Shown: positions 1-7,960 of the stretch, piece after piece | How positions within the stretch are numbered: the first letter of the stretch is position 1 | How the letters are laid out: each line of letters starts with the position of its first letter | Position numbers and translations under genes: made by a program | Notes under the pieces: generated by a model | Databases searched by the model: none | What the model saw: only the letters and a program-made list of their open reading frames with translations | Told to the model about the DNA's origin: nothing | Origin: Alteromonas sp. 1_MG-2023 | GTDB taxonomy: Bacteria > Pseudomonadota > Gammaproteobacteria > Enterobacterales > Alteromonadaceae | Length of the DNA: 64,000 bases | Assembly: GCF_030547075.1 (NCBI RefSeq) | Contig: NZ_JAUOQH010000007.1 | Coordinates: 168,362 to 232,361 of the forward strand | Reading direction: 5' to 3'

Positions 1-1917
1 TAAACGTAGTACGTCACCGGTAATATTTTTGAAAACGCTATCAGTGATTTCAATGTTGTCCGCTAAGCTTCTATAGCCTGCATCAAAAACATGAGAAGAA
101 TGGTTAACGTTTAGGTCGGTAATATGAGTGTTGTTAATCACTAACTTGTGGTTAAACAAAGTAGGTAATTTTGTATTACGAATAAGGACATTACCTGCAC
201 TATCTGGAGATTTTTTACCTGATATATTCAGCCCATCAAGTTTCAAGCTTCCGCCATCTTCAACTTCAATCATGAGCGAACGCATTGGGTATAAGGTAAC
301 AGAGCGGGGTGACTCTGCTTTCAGTGTTACTACACTTTTTACCTGTAGCTGCTTGTTCAGCGAATAACTTCCCGCTTTAAGCAGTATAGTGCTTCCGCTT
401 TCTGCTTGAGCTACTGCACTGTAAAGCTCATCTGCAGAACTTACGTTAACCGTTTTACCAGAGTCAAAATCTATAGGTAGACCAGCTTTCTCATACCAGT
501 TTACACCGGTATCTTCTTTTAGCGTTGGGCTTAAAGATGCTGGTGCACCAACGTTTAATTGCTGTGCCAGTTTACTTTGCAATAACCCATTCTCGCCACG
601 CACTAGTTCAACTTCTTTAGCATCGAAACCTTGCGCGAGCGCGTCTTGTGGAAGCTGGCTGGTAAGGTTATTTTTAAACGTAATTCCTGACACATCATCG
701 AAAATCTTAAACGGATTTTCGCCGCTATCATTTACCACTAAGTTGTTCGCAAAGCTACTATTGATAGGCGTTGCCGAGCGTTCTGCGTCACTACCTGCTG
801 CTAGGTTGATATTGTCCAAGTTCACCAAGGTATTGTTATCAATTTTGGCATTTTTAACTTGATGGTAGCGGTTAATAGATGAATTCGGCACACCATTCAT
901 AACGGTAAAACCACCGCCAAATCTTATGCCTGTTAACCCTTCCATGTAGTTATTGCGAACCGTTTGGTCGGCATTGATAATACGGATACCACCAGTGTGG
1001 TGCTTACCATTACCAAAGAAAACGTTCCCTTCTACTAGGTTTCCATTGCCATGACGAAGGGTTAGCGTACCTCTGCTTTCAAAAAATACGTTATTTAAAA
1101 ACTGGTTGTTACCCGATTTATTCGAAATGATTTCTACTTCGCCGTTACATCTGTCGAAGTAGTTGTTCTCTACAATAGTGAATGAATCACTTAAGGAGTA
1201 CTTACTGGTACCAATACGAAGGGTTTCACCACCGTTAGAACCTAAAATTGGCCGAGGGCCAAAGTAGTTGTGATCGATACGGTGATGATTTTGTTGGCTA
1301 TCTTCCGTATTCAAGCGTACCGCCATTGTCACGCCCGCGTTACTTTTCCCTTCTAGATGACTGTGGTCGAAGCGGTTGTGCTTACCATACATCACAACCC
1401 ATTTATCAGAGTTGAATTTATCTGGATTACTGAACCCATCAATAACCACTTGAGTAACCCGGGAATGGTAAGCAAGGTTATCGTCGTTCTCTTTAAACGA
1501 TACCACTTCACCGGTAGGGCTATATCCGTCTTTAAAAACCAAGCCTTCAACGACTAAGTATTCACCCGCAAGTCGAAGGTTAGACATTCCAGACAATACT
1601 ACGCCGCCATTAGTTTGCGCCTTTAACGTAATAGGCTTATCTGGTGTACCAACACCTTTCAGTAAAATTTCAAAGTCTTCCCAAATCCCATCTGCAAGTA
1701 CAATGGTATCACCAGCCTTTAACGACTCGACTTGCTTGAAGAATTGCTCTTTGTTGGCAACGACTATGCCATCTGATTGTGATGATGCCAGGGAAGCACT
1801 CATTGCATCAGAGGCACTTTCATTCGCACCTGCTTGGTAAGAAGATGAATTACATCCTGCAACAAACAATAAACTACAGGTGACTATGACAGGAACAGAA
1901 AACACATTAGCATTCAT
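1..1917 (-). CDS. PL6-family alginate lyase lipoprotein (3' end outside window)
   Basis: Partial: 639 codons are open to the window edge and the C-terminus lies beyond base 1. The protein is predicted to be an endo/exo-acting poly(mannuronate/guluronate) lyase of polysaccharide lyase family 6 with a right-handed beta-helix (chondroitinase-B fold). The N-terminus is a lipoprotein signal with lipobox VAGC (Cys22), so it is probably anchored in the outer membrane. A calcium-site segment (NGEVEIISNKS) contains Lys267, and LTLRHGN contains Arg288. Their 21-residue spacing matches the catalytic Lys/Arg pair known in PL6 enzymes. Many N/G-rich coils (NNYF, NNVFF, GNVFFGN) fit a beta-helix. It is transcribed separately from the SDR gene behind it, because a terminator lies between them. 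It would start alginate use, feeding the KdgF/DEH reductase genes nearby. Family assignment is firm; exact substrate preference cannot be read. Confidence 0.92.
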   Translation of the reverse strand, partial: MNANVFSVPVIVTCSLLFVAGCNSSSYQAGANESASDAMSASLASSQSDGIVVANKEQFFKQVESLKAGDTIVLADGIWEDFEILLKGVGTPDKPITLKAQTNGGVVLSGMSNLRLAGEYLVVEGLVFKDGYSPTGEVVSFKENDDNLAYHSRVTQVVIDGFSNPDKFNSDKWVVMYGKHNRFDHSHLEGKSNAGVTMAVRLNTEDSQQNHHRIDHNYFGPRPILGSNGGETLRIGTSKYSLSDSFTIVENNYFDRCNGEVEIISNKSGNNQFLNNVFFESRGTLTLRHGNGNLVEGNVFFGNGKHHTGGIRIINADQTVRNNYMEGLTGIRFGGGFTVMNGVPNSSINRYHQVKNAKIDNNTLVNLDNINLAAGSDAERSATPINSSFANNLVVNDSGENPFKIFDDVSGITFKNNLTSQLPQDALAQGFDAKEVELVRGENGLLQSKLAQQLNVGAPASLSPTLKEDTGVNWYEKAGLPIDFDSGKTVNVSSADELYSAVAQAESGSTILLKAGSYSLNKQLQVKSVVTLKAESPRSVTLYPMRSLMIEVEDGGSLKLDGLNISGKKSPDSAGNVLIRNTKLPTLFNHKLVINNTHITDLNVNHSSHVFDAGYRSLADNIEITDSVFKNITGDVLRL

Positions 1918-2142
1918 GCAAACAACCTAAGTTATCTGAAAGGCGAAAGTCGCCTTTAATGATTAAAGAAGGGACTCTTCAAACACCTTGAACTCACATG
2001 ATATTGATCGGCAGAGAAGGATAAAAAAGTGCTGATAACAATCACGATAGAACTCAAAAATGTTACTACTGGAGCCGAAAGATATTGAGCATCAATGTAA
2101 CCAACCACACAACACAATGTCAACCAGTTGTTAACTTTCTAT

Positions 2143-2175
2143 ATTACCAATTAATATACCCATTGATATTACCAA
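2143..2175. promoter_or_regulatory. Pair of ATTACCAA boxes upstream of the PL6 lyase
   Basis: ATTACCAA occurs at 2143-2150 and again at 2168-2175. The same octamer or GTTACCAA recurs upstream of the SDR gene, of kdgK/gntR and downstream of gntR. Inferred operator for the GntR/FadR-type regulator encoded at 36977-37711; not proven. Confidence 0.4.
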
Positions 2176-2227
2176 ACAAATTTATAGATCTAAAATACTG
2201 ATTATTATGAATTATTTAAATTTAGTT

Positions 2228-2240
2228 TTGGTGATACCAC
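2228..2240. promoter_or_regulatory. TTGGT-N3-ACCAC dyad
   Basis: The TGGT-gat-ACCA core has the TGGTNNNACCA form known for FadR/PdhR-type GntR regulators. It lies between the SDR terminator and the PL6 gene. Candidate operator only. Confidence 0.35.
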
Positions 2241-2243
2241 AAA

Positions 2244-2275
2244 AAATAAAAGCCTCTAATAAGAGGCTTTTATTT
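2244..2275 (-). terminator. Rho-independent terminator of the SDR gene
   Basis: A perfect 13-bp stem (2244-2256 with 2263-2275) and a 6-nt loop. On the minus strand the stem runs into a T-rich tract. It separates the SDR transcript from the PL6 gene; the near-symmetrical A/T flanks could let it act in both directions. Confidence 0.8.
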
Positions 2276-2327
2276 AATATTCAGTAATAATTTGTCAACA
2301 TTTACCGCAAAATGCGCATCCTCTTCA

Positions 2328-3086
2328 CTAAGAGAAAAGTAGGCCACCATTAATGTCTACATTATTACCTGTCATGTAAGAAGCGTCATCACTTGCTAAG
2401 AAAGCCACTAATTTCGCCACTTCTTCAGATGAACCTTCTCTTTTGATACAGGTTGCACCCGCAACGTTAGTTCGCACATTGTCAGGTGTGAAGGTGTCGT
2501 GAAATCCAGTTGAAATCATACCTGGGCAAACTGAATTTACGCGAATATCAGGCCCAAGCTCTTTTGCTAAACCTCGAGTAAAGGTAGAGACCGCCCCTTT
2601 AGATGTTGCATATGGAATTGCACCGCCACCACCACCGTCACGGGCCGCCTGAGAAGAAAAGGTAACAATAGAACTGCCTGCTTTCATGTGAGGAATAACC
2701 CCCTGAACCATTAGAAACAAAGACGTTAGGTTTACATCTAGTACCTTGTGCCAGTGGGCTAAGTCCATTTCAATAATCTTTTTGCGCTCAATTAGGCCGC
2801 CAGATACATGTACTAAGCAATCTATAGCGCCATAAGTTGAAATGGTCGTTTCAACTGTATTTTGTACACCTGCTTTTTGCGTTAGGTCTGCATGAATAGC
2901 AATAGCATTGCCGCCTGCCGACTCTATTTTTTCCACCGTCTCTTTCGCTCTGTCTGCACTAGCTTGATACGTAATAACGACATTAGCGCCCCGTGCCGCA
3001 AGTTCTACCGCACACGCAGCACCAATATCTCTGCCACCACCAGCTACAATTGCAACCTTACCTGTCATCGACATCGTCATTGTCAT
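2328..3086 (-). CDS. SDR-family oxidoreductase, probable DEH (uronate) reductase
   Basis: Classical short-chain dehydrogenase of about 250 residues. The cofactor loop is GGGRDIG (residues 16-22), the catalytic Ser is at 144/145, and the YxxxK pair is Tyr159/Lys163; NSVCPG follows. SDR enzymes in alginate loci reduce 4-deoxy-L-erythro-5-hexoseulose uronate (DEH) to 2-keto-3-deoxygluconate. That role is inferred here from position between the PL6 lyase and the other uronate genes. Four methionines begin the protein (MTMTMSM). The AGGAG at 3089-3093 is only 2 nt from the first ATG but 8 nt from the second, so translation may start at 3080. The gene is single and ends before a strong terminator. 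A general sugar or acyl reductase cannot be excluded. Confidence 0.8.
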   Translation of the reverse strand: MTMTMSMTGKVAIVAGGGRDIGAACAVELAARGANVVITYQASADRAKETVEKIESAGGNAIAIHADLTQKAGVQNTVETTISTYGAIDCLVHVSGGLIERKKIIEMDLAHWHKVLDVNLTSLFLMVQGVIPHMKAGSSIVTFSSQAARDGGGGGAIPYATSKGAVSTFTRGLAKELGPDIRVNSVCPGMISTGFHDTFTPDNVRTNVAGATCIKREGSSEEVAKLVAFLASDDASYMTGNNVDINGGLLFS

Positions 3087-3294
3087 ATCTCCTAGAGTTC
3101 ATGCTTTAAGTTCATGTCTGTAAATATGGATATTCATACACGTGGATCGTTGAAAGTAACCCAGTCAAATTTGATGACTCGAAACTATGGCGAAAACTGC
3201 TAGAATGAATGAATATCTGAATTCGGTTAAACCTTCAACCAGTTCAAAGACTAACCAAGCCAATGATATCCGTCAAGCTAATGCTTAAGCATTA

Positions 3295-3315
3295 GTTACC
3301 AATTAAAATTACCAA
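3295..3315. promoter_or_regulatory. Tandem TTACCAA boxes upstream of the SDR reductase
   Basis: GTTACCAA (3295-3302) and ATTACCAA (3308-3315) start 13 nt apart, exactly the spacing of the pair at 37972-37992. Candidate operator for the alginate GntR regulator. Confidence 0.4.
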
Positions 3316-3507
3316 ATAGATCAAGTTATTTACGGTTAACATACATTTCTAAAACACCCAGCACTTATTTTAAAAGCACTTTAAATTCATTACCTTACAA
3401 ATATAAGCATTATGAATTAAAACCAATTTAGCGTTTTTATCGCATAAAAAACACGAATTAAAACAGTAAAAAAACAAACCAAAATTGACGCGAATTTCAT
3501 TTATTGG

Positions 3508-3536
3508 TTGACAATATGGCATGATACTAATAATGT
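3508..3536 (+). promoter_or_regulatory. Sigma-70-like promoter candidate for the HIBDH-type reductase
   Basis: A TTGACA -35 at 3508-3513 and TAATGT at 3531-3536 are separated by 17 nt. The -35 is directly preceded by ATTGG, so a TTGGT half site overlaps it; a repressor there would block RNA polymerase. Confidence 0.4.
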
Positions 3537-3878
3537 TTTTGATATGCTGATTGGTTCAAGAAAGAAAAAGAACGGTCATCATACTAGTCGATATGAGACA
3601 CGAGTTAAGTTTGGCATGGGTTAATGGTGAATATTTAATTGGTCCGTGATGTTAAGACAGAAGCGAATTTTTGCCCCTGTATCTCGGGTGCTTGTGTTAC
3701 GACTCACTATGTTATTAATAATATCTTTATTAGTAAGTACCAATTATTTAGCGAGACGTTAATCTCAGCTCAAATTACTTATTTAATTAATTAGAAGCAA
3801 GATAGCGCACTCGGCTATGAGGTGATATTTACATCACTCTCAACAGAGCCTGCGCCATGATATTTTTAGGAGTTATAC

Positions 3879-4757
3879 ATGTCAAAACCTGTCATCGGTT
3901 TCATCGGTCTAGGCCTTATGGGCGGCAATATGGTCGAAAATTTACAGAAAAAAGGCTACGAGCTTAATGTAATGGACCTTAATAAAGACGCAGTTGCAGC
4001 ATGCGTTGCTAGAGGTGCTACTGCAGCATCTTCTGCAAAAGAACTTGCTGAAGCGTCTGACATTGTCATGCTTTGCTTAACTACTTCTGCCATTGTTGAA
4101 AAAGTCATGTATGCAGAAGACGGCATTCTTGCTGGTATGAAAGAAGGCTCTGTATTAGTAGACTTCGGTACTTCTATTCCTGCATCTACTCGTAAGATTG
4201 GGGCTGACCTAGCAGAGAAAGGCGTTGGCATGATTGACGCACCTCTTGGTCGTACTCCTGCTCACGCAAAAGATGGTTTACTGAATATTATGGCTGCTGG
4301 TGATGCCGACACGTTCAATAAAGTTAAGCCGGTATTAGAAGACCAAGGCGAGAACGTATTCCATCTTGGCGCACTTGGCGCAGGTCACACCACTAAGTTA
4401 ATCAATAACTTTATGGGTATGACTACTGTATGTGCAATGTCACAAGCATTTGCTGTTGCTGATTTAGCAGGCGTAGATCGTCAACAACTTTTCGACATTA
4501 TGTCGACAGGTCCGTCTAACTCACCATTCATGCAGTTCTGTAAAAACTACGCTGTTGATGATGTAAGTGATCTTGGTTTCTCAATCGCTAATGCGAATAA
4601 AGACCTTGGTTATTTCCTACAAATGGTAGAAGACTTAGGCACCCAATCTAAAATTGCTGAAGGTTCATCTTCTAACTTGCAAGCTGCATTTGAAGCTGGC
4701 ATGGGTAACGGTAACGTACCAGAAATTTTTGATTATTTTCTTAAATTAAAAAAGTAG
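3879..4757 (+). CDS. 6PGDH/3-hydroxyisobutyrate dehydrogenase-type NAD(P)-dependent reductase, probable DEH reductase
   Basis: A 292-residue beta-hydroxyacid dehydrogenase. The Rossmann motif GFIGLGLMG lies at residues 7-15, and the family catalytic lysine is Lys173 in GAGHTTKLINN. The substrate loop normally reading DAPVSGG is DAPLGRT here (120-126), which suggests a substrate other than hydroxyisobutyrate. Enzymes of this family have been shown to reduce DEH to KDG in marine vibrios (DehR). With KdgF and the uronate transporter downstream, that is the likely job. The start is supported by AGGAG 7-8 nt before the ATG. A second, unrelated reductase (SDR) lies divergently, so the cell may have two DEH reductases, perhaps with different cofactor preference. 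Confidence 0.82.
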   Translation: MSKPVIGFIGLGLMGGNMVENLQKKGYELNVMDLNKDAVAACVARGATAASSAKELAEASDIVMLCLTTSAIVEKVMYAEDGILAGMKEGSVLVDFGTSIPASTRKIGADLAEKGVGMIDAPLGRTPAHAKDGLLNIMAAGDADTFNKVKPVLEDQGENVFHLGALGAGHTTKLINNFMGMTTVCAMSQAFAVADLAGVDRQQLFDIMSTGPSNSPFMQFCKNYAVDDVSDLGFSIANANKDLGYFLQMVEDLGTQSKIAEGSSSNLQAAFEAGMGNGNVPEIFDYFLKLKK

Positions 4758-4775
4758 ATTCTATCTGAACTACTT

Positions 4776-4832
4776 AGGCGCTCGATGCTAACCGTTAATT
4801 TTTAAACTAAACTCGGTTAGTGTTAAGCGCCT
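4776..4832. repeat. Interrupted hairpin after the reductase gene
   Basis: AGGCGCT (4776-4782) pairs with AGCGCCT (4826-4832), and CTAACCG (4788-4794) with CGGTTAG (4814-4820). The two stems are separated by a symmetric 5x5 internal loop. Possible terminator or mRNA-stabilising structure. Confidence 0.4.
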
Positions 4833-5140
4833 TGCTACATTTCAATTTACAAAGCAAATAGCAAGACTGCTATGATATTTTTTGAATGACGAGACCATAG
4901 TTAAAGTGCAAAGCAACCTATGCTGTGCTGTGAAGTTAACCAATCTCTTACTGTATTAGAACTGAACTGTTTCATTGATAATAAAAAAAGGTGAGGTAAC
5001 ACCGGTATGTACTTCTTATCCTGTCTTACGATAGTCATTTCCCATACTTCTGCACGATTTGCTTTGTGGCATGCGTGTGTAGCACCCCATCTAACAAAGA
5101 CATTAGTTTCAAATCTATACAAATATTCAAAGCCTATTCG

Positions 5141-5163
5141 TTAAATGGTTGACCGCCATTTAA
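5141..5163. promoter_or_regulatory. Perfect 8-bp palindrome upstream of kdgF
   Basis: TTAAATGG at 5141-5148 and CCATTTAA at 5156-5163 surround TTGACCG. The symmetry and the position 30 nt before the kdgF start suggest an operator. The contained TGGTTGAC also occurs at the -35 region at 3505-3512. Confidence 0.4.
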
Positions 5164-5192
5164 GAACTGTTTAATTATTAGGAGCAAGTAAG

Positions 5193-5537
5193 ATGCAAAA
5201 GCAAAGCGAACTTTTTTTATCCGGCGAAGAAACTGAAATTGAAGACATCGGTGGCGGACTAAAACGCCAAATGCTTGGTTATAACGAAGAATTGATGATG
5301 GTTAAAGTCTTTTTCGACAAAGGTGCTGAAGGGTATGTGCATGCACATAGACACTCTCAAGTAACTTACGTTATTGAAGGCGAATTCCACTTCAGCATTA
5401 ATGGTGAAGTTAAAGTAATGAAACCAGGTGATAGTTGCCTTATTCCACCTCATGCAGACCACGGCGCAGTTTGCCCTACGGGCGGCATATTAATTGACAC
5501 CTTTAGTCCTCCTCGTGAAGACTTTTTAGAGGGATAA
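5193..5537 (+). CDS. kdgF: KdgF-type cupin, unsaturated uronate linearisation enzyme
   Basis: A 114-residue single-domain cupin. KdgF converts the cyclic 4,5-unsaturated monouronates released by pectate or alginate lyases into the linear keto form (DKI/DEH) in the cytoplasm. Metal ligands are visible: the HxHxHxQ motif with His50, His52 and Gln56, and His90 in the second cupin motif (PPHADHG). Length matches the family. The start is supported by AGGAG 9 nt upstream. The next gene, the uronate MFS carrier, begins only 4 nt after the stop, so the two are co-transcribed and coupled. In the pathway it works between the lyase and the DEH reductases. Confidence 0.93.
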   Translation: MQKQSELFLSGEETEIEDIGGGLKRQMLGYNEELMMVKVFFDKGAEGYVHAHRHSQVTYVIEGEFHFSINGEVKVMKPGDSCLIPPHADHGAVCPTGGILIDTFSPPREDFLEG

Positions 5538-5541
5538 AACT

Positions 5542-6849
5542 GTGAAATTAAACGGCTTACGTTGGTGGGTAATCGCATTAATTGCGCTTGCCACCGTAAT
5601 TAACTATATCGACCGTCAGGCGCTTAGCGTGTTGTGGCCTGATATTGTTGAAGAGTTATTTCCGGATGAATCAGCGTTAGAGCGCAAGCAAATATATGCG
5701 AATATCTCTATTGTATTTGTATTTGCCTATGCCTTTGGGCAGGCCATTTTCGGAAAAATATTCGACTGGGTGGGTACGCGTTTAGGGTTTGTGTTGTCTA
5801 TTGGCGTTTGGTCGCTAGCCACCATTGCTCATGCGTTTGCTCAGGGTTTATTAACTTTTAGTCTCTTTCGCGCCATATTAGGTGTTGCTGAAGCCGGCAA
5901 CTGGCCAGGCGCCGCGAAAGGTAATGCCGAATGGTTCCCAACAAAGGAACGGGCATTAGCTCAGGGTATCTTTAACTCTGGGGCGGCTATAGGCGGCATT
6001 ATCGCCATTCCGTTAATTGCGTTCTTAACCGTTTATTTCAGTTGGCAAATGCTGTTTGTCGTTGTGGGTGCAGCGGGTTTGCTTTGGTTAATTCCTTGGC
6101 TAATTTTGGTGAAAGCACCGCCTGGTGCACATCCATGGATTACTGATGAAGAGCGGGAATATATTCTCACTGGCCAACGACAAACTACTATGTCTGCAGA
6201 CGCAGTAGAGACAGAAGTAGAAGAGTACAACCCTTCTACCGGTGAACTACTTAAGCGTAAGCAAAGCTGGGGCGTCATTATTGCCTCTGCAGCTATCGAT
6301 CCTATCTGGTGGCTGTTTGTATTTTGGATCCCTATTTACCTTAATGAAGTTTATTCAATGGATGTTAAGTCTATTGGTATTTACGGATGGGTACCTTACG
6401 TAGGCGCTATGTTTGGTGCATGGTTTGGCGGTTTGCTGGCGCAAAATAGGCTTAAAGCAGGCTGGAGCACGGATAAAACCCGTAAACTGACCATCACCCT
6501 TGGTTGCTTAATCATGCTTCCATCGCTTCTAGCGATGTCACAACCGGGCTCACCTACCATGGCCGTTATTATTATGGCGATCATCTTATTTGGCTTCCAA
6601 ACCGCAATTGGTAATGTGCAAACCCTACCCAGCGATTTGCTAGGCAAAAAAGCCGTAGGTACCTTGGCTGGTTTCTCTGGAATGGCAGCAAAGTTAGGTG
6701 CAGTGGGCTTAACCGCGCTAGTGCCTATCCTTACTGCGGATGGTAACTATGCTCCTGCATTTATCATTGGCGCAACGCTTGCCATTGTAGCAATGGCAGC
6801 GGTATGGCTATTAATTCCTAAAATTGAGCCGCTGAAAAAGCTAGATTAA
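5542..6849 (+). CDS. MFS transporter of the hexuronate/ACS family
   Basis: A 435-residue inner-membrane carrier with 12 predicted TM helices. The N-terminal helix carries NYIDRQALSVL, typical of the anion:cation symporter (ExuT/GudP-like) branch of the major facilitator superfamily. It probably imports mono- or di-uronates made by alginate lyases, in proton or sodium symport. The start is GTG at 5542, with GAGG upstream inside the kdgF tail; spacing to kdgF is 4 nt. It ends before a strong hairpin terminator at 6906, making kdgF-transporter a two-gene operon. Exact substrate cannot be read from sequence. Confidence 0.88.
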   Translation: MKLNGLRWWVIALIALATVINYIDRQALSVLWPDIVEELFPDESALERKQIYANISIVFVFAYAFGQAIFGKIFDWVGTRLGFVLSIGVWSLATIAHAFAQGLLTFSLFRAILGVAEAGNWPGAAKGNAEWFPTKERALAQGIFNSGAAIGGIIAIPLIAFLTVYFSWQMLFVVVGAAGLLWLIPWLILVKAPPGAHPWITDEEREYILTGQRQTTMSADAVETEVEEYNPSTGELLKRKQSWGVIIASAAIDPIWWLFVFWIPIYLNEVYSMDVKSIGIYGWVPYVGAMFGAWFGGLLAQNRLKAGWSTDKTRKLTITLGCLIMLPSLLAMSQPGSPTMAVIIMAIILFGFQTAIGNVQTLPSDLLGKKAVGTLAGFSGMAAKLGAVGLTALVPILTADGNYAPAFIIGATLAIVAMAAVWLLIPKIEPLKKLD

Positions 6850-7305
6850 GTCCAAATAATTCAAGACAAAGAGTAACTTAAGACAAAGATTAGGCTAAGC
6901 CGAAGGTGGCTACAATATTCAGTTGTAGCCACTTTATCCTTTTTTTCTGGCCGCTTGAATAATCATCCTAAAATGGCTCCCATTAAACCACTGTGCATAA
7001 GCAGCTTTTGCAGCACCCACTAATTTCCTTAAAGCCCCAGTAGTATCACTGTAATTTTGCTTTCCTCGAGCACATTATTAGCGCTGTTTATTTCCCACCA
7101 CTTTGTAAAGTCGCTTTACACTTTAAATCAGGCAATAGCACTAAATTTACGTTAGGATAGCGCTCTGGAAGACCATTCAAATTTCACCTATTGCAATATC
7201 CGGCTCTGCAAAAGCGCATTAGCACATTTTGCTCCTCAGTTTGCTCATATGCTTGCGCTCGCACGGTGAATTGCTATTTCAAAGAGCTAATTTAAGGACA
7301 ATCAA
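6850..7305. other. Intergenic region after the uronate transporter
   Basis: Contains the transporter's terminator (6906-6932) and then about 370 bases with no gene or recognised motif before the DUF2780-like gene. Confidence 0.4.
6906..6932 (+). terminator. Rho-independent terminator of the kdgF-MFS operon
   Basis: A perfect 10-bp stem (6906-6915 with 6923-6932), 7-nt loop, then TTTATCC and a run of seven T. Confidence 0.85.
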
Positions 7306-7872
7306 ATGAAAATTTTATCAGTATTAGTTATCGCAACATTATCGTTCTCAGCACAGGTATCTGCCGATGATACGCTTAACAAACTAAAAGGTATGTTAGG
7401 CAGTGCAACTACCACAACAGCTTCACAAACCGACGAAGCGACAGCAGCTAGCTCGATGGATGTGTCTAGCCTTGTAAATATGGTGTCTGAAAACTTGGGC
7501 GTAAGTGAAACGCAATCTGAAGGCGGTTTAGCGTCTATTTTTGACTATGCGAAAGGTAACCTTAGCACAACTGATTATTCAGAACTTGCTAGCTCAATCC
7601 CTGGGCTAGATTCTTTATTAGAAAACGTACCTTCTGTTGCAGCCGATTCTACAAATGGCGGTTCAACTATGTCAGGATTACTAAGCAAAGCCTCTGAATA
7701 CAGCAGCTCACTAGGGTCAATAAACGAATTGAAGCAACAATTCGATGCACTTGGTCTAGATGCAGATATGATCAGCAGTTTTATTTCGCAAATTAACACT
7801 TACCTAAGCAGCAATGAAGAAACCCAATCTTTACTTGAGTCTGGCCTAGGTAATTTAGGCGCGATGCTTTAA
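7306..7872 (+). CDS. Secreted DUF2780-like (VcgC/VcgE-type) protein
   Basis: 188 residues. A Sec signal peptide ends near VSA-DD (residue 20). The mature part is Ser/Gly/Leu rich with a pattern GLLSKASEYSSSLGSINEL then F-LGLDADMISSFISQI, which resembles DUF2780 proteins of vibrios and their relatives; function is unknown in that family. RBS AAGGA precedes the ATG. A nested hairpin after the stop (7881-7928) probably ends its transcript, so it is monocistronic. The assignment to DUF2780 is by pattern memory, not a search. Confidence 0.65.
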   Translation: MKILSVLVIATLSFSAQVSADDTLNKLKGMLGSATTTTASQTDEATAASSMDVSSLVNMVSENLGVSETQSEGGLASIFDYAKGNLSTTDYSELASSIPGLDSLLENVPSVAADSTNGGSTMSGLLSKASEYSSSLGSINELKQQFDALGLDADMISSFISQINTYLSSNEETQSLLESGLGNLGAML

Positions 7873-7880
7873 TATTTATT

Positions 7881-7928
7881 TAGGCGGCGTAAATAGCTGC
7901 TTGGCTTTTGCCAACGCTTAGCCGCCTT
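7881..7928 (+). terminator. Nested hairpin terminator after the DUF2780-like gene
   Basis: TAGGCGGC (7881-7888) pairs with GCCGCCT (7921-7927), enclosing a TTGGC/GCCAA hairpin (7901-7914). It is followed by a pyrimidine-rich TTCTTTCTC tract. Confidence 0.5.
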
Positions 7929-7960
7929 CTTTCTCTCCTACCAAAGCGTTAAAAAACACA

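Larger units (their letters stand above)
1918..2243. other. Intergenic leader/promoter region of the PL6 lyase
   Basis: No coding sequence is visible. The stretch is AT-rich and contains two ATTACCAA boxes (2143-2150 and 2168-2175, 25 nt apart) and a dyad TTGGT-gat-ACCAC at 2228-2240. These resemble sites of FadR/GntR-family regulators and are candidate operators for alginate control of the lyase. Confidence 0.45.
3087..3878. other. Long divergent control region between the two reductase genes
   Basis: A 792-base AT-rich stretch with no convincing gene. It holds a direct repeat of TTACCAA boxes (3295-3315) nearer the SDR gene and a good sigma-70-like promoter on the plus strand (3508-3536). 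The plus-strand transcript would carry a leader of more than 300 nt before the ATG at 3879. No known riboswitch was recognised in it. Confidence 0.4.
4758..5192. other. Intergenic region between HIBDH-type reductase and kdgF
   Basis: No convincing gene. It contains a long interrupted hairpin (4776-4832) soon after the reductase stop codon, a small hairpin followed by a T run (4858-4882), and a perfect palindrome (5141-5163) just before kdgF. This suggests that transcription of the reductase ends here and that kdgF has its own promoter. Confidence 0.4.

Noticed and set aside
1357..1557. Short plus-strand ORF at the left edge
   Set aside because: It is antisense to the PL6 beta-helix coding sequence, whose reading frame is open for 639 codons.
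4901..5122. 73-residue minus-strand ORF between the reductase and kdgF
   Set aside because: No RBS, no recognisable domain, and it lies in the AT-rich promoter region of kdgF.
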